From: DASQDT01 sp036380435 | GTDB taxonomy: Bacteria > Acidobacteriota > Blastocatellia > Pyrinomonadales > Pyrinomonadaceae | Direction of reading: 5' to 3' | DNA: 6,304 bases | Assembly (NCBI GenBank): GCA_036380435.1 | Contig: DASVES010000208.1 | Location: 1 to 6,304 of the forward strand | Notes under the pieces: model-generated | The model's database searches: none | What the model was told of the DNA's origin: nothing | What the model saw: only the letters and a program-made list of their open reading frames with translations | In this document: positions 1-4,419 of the stretch, one piece after another | Numbering within the stretch: the stretch's first letter is position 1 | How the letters are laid out: each line of letters starts with the position of its first letter | Position numbers and translations under genes: made by a program

Positions 1-390
1 GCGGCCATCGCGCCGGCCTGCTGCGCCTGTTGGACGGCCTGTTGTGCCTGCTGCTGCACCTGTTGCGCCGCCTGCTGCGCCGCCTGCTGAACTTGCTGAG
101 CGGCCTCATCGACGGCGCTGCTCACCTGTTGCTGCGCCTGCTGCACGGCCTGTTGTGCCGCCTGCGCCCCCTGCTGCGCCGCCTGTTGTACTTGCTGGAG
201 AGCCTGATCGGTGGTCTGACGGAGTTGCTGCGCGGCCTGCTGGGTCGCCTGATTCACTTGAGCGGCGGCCTGCTCGACCGCGCCCTGCGCCTGTTGGGCG
301 ACCGCGCCGGCGGCCTGTTGCGCCTGCTGGAGTGCGTCCTGCGTCGTCTGCGCGACCGCGGCTTGCGCGGCCTGTGTGGCCTGCGCCGCC
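1..390. repeat. Low-complexity trinucleotide-rich tract coding for Ala/Gln runs
   Basis: The plus strand is dominated by CTG, TTG, CGC and GCC triplets, which read as CAG, CAA, GCG and GGC/GCC on the coding strand. Units such as GCGCAGCAG recur with small variations. Both Gln codons and several Ala codons are used, so the tract is not a pure triplet expansion. The protein pattern appears to be kept while the codons drift. The tract is a likely site of slippage or recombination and of misassembly. Confidence 0.6.
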
Positions 391-440
391 TGCGCCTGCG
401 CCGCGCCGGCCGCCTGTCCGAGTTGGCCCATGGGGTTCAT
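1..440 (-). CDS. Ala/Gln-rich long-helix protein, N-terminal part (gene runs off the window)
   Basis: The reading frame opens at ATG 440-438 and stays open to the window edge, giving 146 residues with no stop. By my count 48 are Ala and 56 are Gln, about 71%. Only six residues are charged (D35, E56, R74, D78, D111, E112) and there is no Lys. A short start (MNPMGQLGQ) leads into runs such as AAQQVQQAAQQ. From about residue 69 on, Ala, Val or Leu recurs every 3-4 positions, the pattern of a long amphipathic helix or coiled coil. No signal peptide or membrane segment is visible. The start lies 2 bp after the stop of the preceding gene (TGAGCATG), so translational coupling is likely. A purine-rich GAGGG about 15 nt upstream is too far to be a good ribosome site. 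An in-frame ATG at codon 4 is an alternative start. I do not recognise the family. Its place at the end of a VgrG-DUF4123-PAAR module makes a T6SS cargo, delivery or structural role possible, but this is inference. The C-terminus, where a toxin domain could sit, is not in the window. Confidence 0.75.
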   Translation of the reverse strand, partial: MNPMGQLGQAAGAAQAQAAQATQAAQAAVAQTTQDALQQAQQAAGAVAQQAQGAVEQAAAQVNQATQQAAQQLRQTTDQALQQVQQAAQQGAQAAQQAVQQAQQQVSSAVDEAAQQVQQAAQQAAQQVQQQAQQAVQQAQQAGAMA

Positions 441-442
441 GC

Positions 443-877
443 TCACGCGGCGCCGCCCTCCGATGCCTCATGCCAGGCCGCGGGATTGTAGGTGTCCTTG
501 ACGACCTTCAGGTTTTTGGCCGTGACCGACTGGAGAAGTTGATCGATTTTTCCGTCGGGCGGAATTTTATCGTCCGCGAGGACGCGGCGGATGAGCGGGT
601 GCTCGTCGAAGTTCGGCGCGGTCAGAAACATCGTCACGACGAAGGCGGCGAGCGCCGACTCAGCCTCCATCCCGTAGCGACGCGCGCGCGCGACGCCGCC
701 GCGCACGAGCGCGCGGAGCGTCTCGTCGTCGAGCCGGCCGGCGACCGTCAGGCGCTCGGGCAGGCGGACGACCACGCGCGGGTGTCGGGCGCGGACGTGC
801 TCCGCGAGGCGGCGCACGAAGCCGTCTTCCGCCACCGGCTTGAAGGCCTCGAACTGTTCCGAACGAATCTTTAGCAT
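443..877 (-). CDS. Small helical protein of unknown function in a VgrG/PAAR module
   Basis: This complete 144-residue gene starts at ATG 877-875, the first ATG after an in-frame TGA in the 64-bp gap behind the PAAR gene. No good ribosome site is seen in front of it; the nearest GAAGG is about 25 nt away. The protein looks soluble and mostly helical: a start MLKIRSEQFEAF, a basic middle (ALVRGGVARARRYG, about residues 56-69), a hydrophobic stretch ALAAFVVTMFLTA (76-88), then FDEHPLIRRVL (90-100) and a lysine-bearing end. The layout, with MLKIR-EQ at the start, then YG-x-E and a hydrophobic LMF-like helix followed by FD, resembles from memory a family of roughly 140-170 residues found beside PAAR and VgrG genes. 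I cannot name the family with certainty. It has no signal peptide, and the hydrophobic helix is short and probably buried rather than in the membrane. Possible roles are an accessory or chaperone for the spike, or an immunity or cargo-linked protein. The sequence does not decide between them. Confidence 0.85.
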   Translation of the reverse strand: MLKIRSEQFEAFKPVAEDGFVRRLAEHVRARHPRVVVRLPERLTVAGRLDDETLRALVRGGVARARRYGMEAESALAAFVVTMFLTAPNFDEHPLIRRVLADDKIPPDGKIDQLLQSVTAKNLKVVKDTYNPAAWHEASEGGAA

Positions 878-941
878 CGAATGCGCGCGCGTGGGCCGAC
901 CTTCGTCTCGCCGCGGCCCCGCGCCCTTTCAGTTACAGACC

Positions 942-1442
942 TCAACCGCCGATGATGACCGTCATCTCGCCGCGGACGATCTTGTTGGGCGGGCCGACCG
1001 CTTCGAGCACGGTGTCGCCGAGGCGGCAGGCCGGGAGGTTGTTGATGAGGACGGTCTTCGAGCCGTCGATGACGACGCCGGGGCCGTGCGGCGGGACGGG
1101 CAGCAGCGTCATGCACGAGTGGATGTCGGCGCCGCCGGCCGCCCCGGTGATGGCCGTCCCCATCGTCGTGGCGGCGGTCGCCTTCCCCGTCTCCTCGGCG
1201 GCCTTGGCGGCGGGCGCGCCCGGCGTCGGCGCGGCGGCCACCGTCGCCGCCTCCAGCGTTTTGATGGCCGCGTCGGAGACCTGCTTGGCCGCCTGCAACC
1301 CCGCGGCGGCCGCCGCATTAACTCCGCGCCACGCGGGCAGGGCGCCGATGAGCACGTTCGGGCTTCCCGGCCCCGGCGTCAGGACGGGCGGGAGCGGGTG
1401 AACGACGTTGTCGGTGATTCTGGCGGCCGGCCCTGTCGGCAT
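942..1442 (-). CDS. PAAR-domain spike-tip protein with an internal Ala-rich insertion
   Basis: PAAR proteins form the sharp zinc-binding cone on the VgrG trimer and often carry effectors. This 166-residue protein opens with the signature PAARITDNVVHPLPP (residues 5-19) and has PNVLIGALPAWRG (28-40). It then has an Ala-rich, probably helical insertion at about 41-104. The second half of the fold follows: GADIHSCMTLLPVPPHGPG (104-122), KTVLINNLPACRLGD (129-143) and a terminal MTVIIGG. Candidate zinc ligands are H15, H108, H119 and C139; which of them bind was inferred by position only. The two halves share a VLIxxLPAxR motif, as expected from the pseudo-threefold PAAR fold. The protein ends directly after the fold, so it carries no C-terminal toxin, and its cargo must be a separate protein or bind through VgrG. 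ATG 1442-1440 is preceded by a strong ribosome site. The gene is separated from the DUF4123 gene by a 167-bp gap filled largely by a repeat element. Confidence 0.93.
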   Translation of the reverse strand: MPTGPAARITDNVVHPLPPVLTPGPGSPNVLIGALPAWRGVNAAAAAGLQAAKQVSDAAIKTLEAATVAAAPTPGAPAAKAAEETGKATAATTMGTAITGAAGGADIHSCMTLLPVPPHGPGVVIDGSKTVLINNLPACRLGDTVLEAVGPPNKIVRGEMTVIIGG

Positions 1443-1448
1443 TTGTCT

Positions 1449-1454
1449 TCCTCC
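1449..1454 (-). promoter_or_regulatory. Strong ribosome binding site of the PAAR gene
   Basis: On the minus strand GGAGGA sits 6 nt before the ATG at 1442. It is the clearest Shine-Dalgarno sequence in the window and fixes the PAAR start. It also lets this gene be translated independently of the DUF4123 gene, from which the repeat element separates it. Confidence 0.8.
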
Positions 1455-1499
1455 AAGTAAAGCGGTGCGCCTCTAGTGATAGACACTCCGCCAAGAAAA

Positions 1500-1605
1500 T
1501 TAACATGGATGGACAGGATAGATAGGATAAGAAGATTTGAAATCTCAAATCTGAAATCTCAAATCATCTGTTCTTCATCCTGCACATCCTGTCCATCCAT
1601 GTTAA
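1500..1605. repeat. 106-bp AT-rich element with perfect 20-bp terminal inverted repeats
   Basis: The left end at 1500-1519 (TTAACATGGATGGACAGGAT) is matched exactly by its reverse complement at 1586-1605. Similarity continues inward imperfectly: AGGATAAGAA on the left corresponds to AGGATGAAGAA on the other strand at the right. The centre is made of GAAATCTCAAATC units. The element starts 4 bp after the DUF4123 stop codon and ends 57 bp before the PAAR start. It is much more AT-rich than the genes around it. It encodes no plausible protein. It could be a small non-autonomous mobile element or a dispersed intergenic repeat, and as RNA it would fold into a long hairpin between two module genes. 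No T-run follows in the direction of transcription, so a classical terminator is not supported. Confidence 0.85.
1538..1565. repeat. Two tandem copies of a 14-bp unit inside the element
   Basis: TGAAATCTCAAATC occurs at 1538-1551 and again, identically, at 1552-1565. The first copy overlaps a small hairpin, GATTTGA (1534-1540) pairing with TCAAATC (1545-1551) around a 4-nt loop. The copy number of such units may vary between strains. Confidence 0.85.
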
Positions 1606-1609
1606 CTCC

Positions 1610-2167
1610 TCAGCCCGGCGCGAGCGGCTGTGTTCGCTGTTGCAGCGCGCCGGACGATAACTCGAAGCGGAACATCTCGTGCGGGTCTTCGCCTTCGAGC
1701 AGGTAGGCCCTGACGGGGCCGAAGATCGTCTCTAGCTCCCGCGCGTCGCACGTCGGCAGATAGACGCGCAGCACGCGCGGGTCGTAGTAGCGAAAGAGCA
1801 AAGGCTTGCCCTCGGGGTCGTAGACCGTCAGGAACGAGCGGAAGTGCTGACGCATCTCGCGAAAGCCGGTGTGCGCGAGGGCGAAGACGCACCAGTGTTT
1901 GCCCCAGCCTTCGGAGACGAGCCAGTCGGCAAACTCCGTCGCGGGTTCGAGCCGGACGAGATAGGGCGCGACTTCGGCCATGTCGGGCGCCAGCTCCCCG
2001 CGGTAGAGGCAGGCGAACTCCGGCTGGAGGCCGTACAACTTATCGAGCAGCCCCGCAACCGACGCCCCGTCGATGACGGCGAAGGCGTTTGCGCCGTCCT
2101 CCGTAAAGAGCGCCGCGTCCAACGCTTCCGTGATCTCTTCTGTTTCCATCTGTTCGGGTAGCCGCAC
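1610..2167 (-). CDS. DUF4123 T6SS adaptor/chaperone (Tap/Tec type)
   Basis: DUF4123 proteins are cytoplasmic adaptors that bind an effector and load it onto a cognate VgrG or PAAR; they are not secreted as spike parts. This 185-residue protein has the family's hallmarks: FAVIDGA (29-35), CLYRGEL with APYLVRL (53-73), the diagnostic FRYYDPRVLRVYLPT (125-139), and FGPVRAYLLEG (149-159). Its length is within the usual range as I recall it. It lies 21 bp after the vgrG stop, the normal place for an adaptor between spike and cargo. The first start is GTG 2167-2165, with AGGA 10 nt upstream. An ATG at codon 7 (2149) is an alternative but has no ribosome site. The next gene encodes PAAR rather than an obvious toxin, so its client is not evident. 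I am sure of the family and unsure of the client. Confidence 0.93.
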   Translation of the reverse strand: MRLPEQMETEEITEALDAALFTEDGANAFAVIDGASVAGLLDKLYGLQPEFACLYRGELAPDMAEVAPYLVRLEPATEFADWLVSEGWGKHWCVFALAHTGFREMRQHFRSFLTVYDPEGKPLLFRYYDPRVLRVYLPTCDARELETIFGPVRAYLLEGEDPHEMFRFELSSGALQQRTQPLAPG

Positions 2168-2174
2168 GGGCTAC
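2158..2174 (-). promoter_or_regulatory. Small hairpin with the DUF4123 start codon in its loop
   Basis: In the minus-strand RNA, GUAGCC and GGCUAC form a perfect 6-bp stem around the 5-nt loop CGUGC. The GTG start at 2167-2165 lies entirely in this loop, and the AGGA ribosome site is just outside the stem. Ribosomes finishing vgrG 15 nt upstream would disturb the hairpin, which fits translational coupling. Short stems like this also arise by chance in high-GC DNA. Confidence 0.4.
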
Positions 2175-2188
2175 GAGTCCTGCTGCGG

Positions 2189-4276
2189 TCATATGTCGCA
2201 GAACGGCGCCCCGTTCTGCGCCGCCTGTCGCATCACGAGCGCCGCCGGGCTGTAGACGACGGGCACGCCCGGCTGCCTCGCCGGCGGCATCTCATGGGCC
2301 TGCCCCGGCTCGCCCGTGTCGGCTTCGAGCGGCGCCGTCGGGGCGGTGGGCGAGGCGCCGGAGCCGGAGCCGCCGGAGCCGCCGCTGTTGATCATCACCA
2401 TCGTGCCCTTGATGAAGATGCCGCCCGGATTGATGTTGATGAAGTTGCCGCCGACCTTGATGGTCAACGCCGTCCCGGCCTCGATGGTGACGTTCATCCC
2501 GGCCTTGAGGTGTATCTCCTGTCCGGCATCGACGTTGAACTTCGTCCCCGCCTTCGTCTGCGCGTCCTGGCCGACCTTCAAGGAGTAGCCGCCGTCAACC
2601 TGCTCGTTCTGGTCGCCCGTCACCTTGAGGTGCTTGTCGCCCTCGACCTGTTCGAGCTGGTCGCGCTTGACGATGAGGTGAGTGTCGCGGCCGATCCACT
2701 CGACGCGGTCGTTCTTGACGCGGCCGTGCAAGTCCTTCTCGGCGTGGTGGAAGACCTTCTCCTTGCCTTTGGTGTCGTCGAACGACATCTCGTTGAAGCC
2801 GCCGCCGCCCTTCGTCGAGTAGGTCTTAATCGTGCTCTTCATCTTCGCGTCGGGCAGGGCGTGGGGCGGCATCGCCCCGCCGTTGTAGAGGCGGCCAGTG
2901 ATGATGGGGCGGTCGGGGTCGCCTTCGAGGAAATCGACGATCACCTCCTGACCGATGCGCGGCACGAACATCGCGCCCCAGCGCTTGCCCGCCCAGTTCT
3001 GCGAGACGCGCACCCAGCACGAGCTGTTCTCGTCGTTCTTGCCCTCGCGATCCCAGTGGAACTGCACCTTCACGCGCCCGTACTTGTCGGTGTAAATCTC
3101 CTCGCCCGCGGGGCCGACGATGACGGCCGTCTGCGTGCCCTGAATGACGGGCGTGGGCGTCACGCGCGGCGGCCGGTATGGCGTGGGGTGCGGGATGCAC
3201 TCGAAGGTGTTCGAGTAGCCGTCGATGGCCTCAGACGCGCCTTCGGCGCCCGAGCCGTAGCCGGCGGCGAGGTCGGCCGAGTGCTGGACGGAGGTGAGGA
3301 CGTAGGGGCCGTTCATGTCGCGGCGGTAGTGGCCCTTGAGATCGACGCGGTAGCCGGAGGCGAGCGCGGCGTAGCTGCTCGCGCCGCGGGCGACGACGAG
3401 CGGTGAGTCCTGCTCCTGCACGCGGACGCCGACGAGGCGCTCGCCCTGATCGCGCGTCACGTAGCCGCCGGGGTAGTCGTAAATTTCGTAATGCCTCGTG
3501 TCACGGCCCTCGACGCTGGCCGTGAGATCGAGCGCCGGCTTCTGGAAGTCGAAGTCGTTGGCCGTGTACTTGCCGGGGCGCACCTCCTGCACCTTCTGCC
3601 ACTCCTTGACGGCCTCGCGCGCCGCGTCTTCGCCGATGGCCGACGTGTAGAAGGCCGCGGGCAGATTGGGGCAGGGCTTGAACTCGTTGGGGGCGTCGGC
3701 GAGAACCAAAGTGTGCTTGTCGGCCTCGTGCTCGAAGAAGTAGAAGATGCCCTCATACTCCATGAGGCGCGAGACGAAGTCGAAGGCCGTCTCGCGATAC
3801 TGCACGCAGTACTCGCGCACGTCGTAGCTGCCGTGGAGGCGGTTGCTGAAGTCGGTGAAGCCGTAATCCTGAAAGACCTTCTGGATGATGTCGGGCGCGG
3901 AGAGGTTCTGGAAGATGCGGCAGTCGCTCGTGCGCGTGAGCAGCCAGAGCCAGGGGACGAGCGTGGCCCGGTACTCGGTGAGGTGGCCCGTCGTGCCCTC
4001 CTGCGCGTAGCTGGTCGTGTCGCCCTGTGAGACTCTGCTACAGATGCCGTTGATGTGGCGCACGGAGCCGTCGGCGAGACTCACCTTGACGGTCGCGTTC
4101 TTGCCAACCAGCGCGTCGAAGGCGAGGGAGCGGTTCTCGGAGAGCAGACGGAGGTCGAAGCGGAAGAGACTGGAGACGCCTTCGCTCCCCTCGAAGCCCC
4201 GGAGGAGGAGCACGTCCTCGCCGAGCGGCGTGAAGATTTGGATCCGTCGATTCTCTTGCGTGAACTTCGTTGGCAA
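2189..4276 (-). CDS. vgrG: VgrG / TssI spike protein with a C-terminal tail
   Basis: VgrG forms the trimeric T6SS spike, related to the phage gp27-gp5 hub. This complete 695-residue protein has the gp27-like base (about 10-370), including ECVQYRETAFDFVSRLMEYEG-type sequence at 155-176. The gp5-like OB fold follows (about 380-470), marked by DKYGRVKVQFHWDREGK (397-413), WVRVSQNWAGKRWG (421-434) and GQEVIVDFLEGDPDRPIITG (442-461). A beta-helix needle made of short G/V/K repeats runs over about 495-630. A Gly/Ser linker (631-640) leads to a Pro-rich tail ending AAQNGAPFCDI. The tail is too short for a toxin and more likely docks the adaptor or PAAR. The start is TTG 4276-4274: an in-frame TAA lies two codons upstream and a GGAGG 9 nt upstream, so no ATG start is available nearby. 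clpV lies 143 bp upstream and the DUF4123 gene follows after 21 bp. Confidence 0.97.
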   Translation of the reverse strand: MPTKFTQENRRIQIFTPLGEDVLLLRGFEGSEGVSSLFRFDLRLLSENRSLAFDALVGKNATVKVSLADGSVRHINGICSRVSQGDTTSYAQEGTTGHLTEYRATLVPWLWLLTRTSDCRIFQNLSAPDIIQKVFQDYGFTDFSNRLHGSYDVREYCVQYRETAFDFVSRLMEYEGIFYFFEHEADKHTLVLADAPNEFKPCPNLPAAFYTSAIGEDAAREAVKEWQKVQEVRPGKYTANDFDFQKPALDLTASVEGRDTRHYEIYDYPGGYVTRDQGERLVGVRVQEQDSPLVVARGASSYAALASGYRVDLKGHYRRDMNGPYVLTSVQHSADLAAGYGSGAEGASEAIDGYSNTFECIPHPTPYRPPRVTPTPVIQGTQTAVIVGPAGEEIYTDKYGRVKVQFHWDREGKNDENSSCWVRVSQNWAGKRWGAMFVPRIGQEVIVDFLEGDPDRPIITGRLYNGGAMPPHALPDAKMKSTIKTYSTKGGGGFNEMSFDDTKGKEKVFHHAEKDLHGRVKNDRVEWIGRDTHLIVKRDQLEQVEGDKHLKVTGDQNEQVDGGYSLKVGQDAQTKAGTKFNVDAGQEIHLKAGMNVTIEAGTALTIKVGGNFININPGGIFIKGTMVMINSGGSGGSGSGASPTAPTAPLEADTGEPGQAHEMPPARQPGVPVVYSPAALVMRQAAQNGAPFCDI

Positions 4277-4285
4277 GTCTTACGT

Positions 4286-4290
4286 CCTCC
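4286..4290 (-). promoter_or_regulatory. Ribosome binding site supporting the TTG start of vgrG
   Basis: On the minus strand GGAGG stands 9 nt before TTG 4276. Together with the in-frame TAA at 4282-4280 it fixes the start of VgrG at a non-ATG codon. Confidence 0.75.
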
Positions 4291-4311
4291 GCTCCCCGGC
4301 CACGCCACTGG

Positions 4312-4384
4312 GTCAGTACCGCGAGCGGTAGCGAGCGGGTGTAGTTGCGTCAGCGACCCGCTCGCTACCGCTCGCGGTACTGAC
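4312..4384. repeat. Perfect 29-bp inverted repeat between clpV and vgrG
   Basis: The arm at 4312-4340 is the exact reverse complement of 4356-4384, with a 15-nt loop. Each arm is modular: GCGAGCGG occurs twice, separated by TA, and TACCGC/GCGGTA forms a small palindrome within the arm. It fills about half of the 143-bp gap between the clpV stop and the vgrG start. As RNA it would be a very stable hairpin between two co-directed genes. No T-run follows it, so intrinsic termination is not clearly supported; mRNA stabilisation, attenuation or a dispersed REP-like repeat are alternatives. No promoter is recognisable in the remainder of the gap. Confidence 0.9.
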
Positions 4385-4419
4385 TTACCTCACACCCGCA
4401 CACTCACTCGCTCACCACC

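Noticed and set aside
30..491. Plus-strand frame giving a Leu/Arg-rich protein (LLRRLLRR runs).
   Set aside because: It is the antisense of the Ala/Gln triplet tract, has no ribosome site, and its composition follows directly from CTG and CGC on the reverse strand.
44..874. A 276-residue plus-strand frame rich in Pro, Ala and Arg.
   Set aside because: It runs antisense through two better-supported minus-strand genes and has the biased composition typical of a high-GC shadow frame.
1538..1565. Tandem repeats considered as a CRISPR fragment.
   Set aside because: There are only two 14-bp units, adjacent with no spacer, and no cas gene is present.
2294..3406. A 370-residue plus-strand frame opposite vgrG.
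   Set aside because: It lies wholly opposite a certain VgrG gene, has no recognisable domain and is Val/Ala/Arg-rich as shadow frames in high-GC DNA are.
4312..4384. The inverted repeat as an intrinsic terminator of clpV.
   Set aside because: The stem is strong, but no run of T follows on the minus strand, and the loop is 15 nt. I left it as a repeat of unknown effect.
4385..4419. Possible promoter for vgrG in the gap after clpV.
   Set aside because: I see no convincing -35/-10 pair on the minus strand, only GT-rich low-complexity sequence (GAGTGAGTGTGCGGG).
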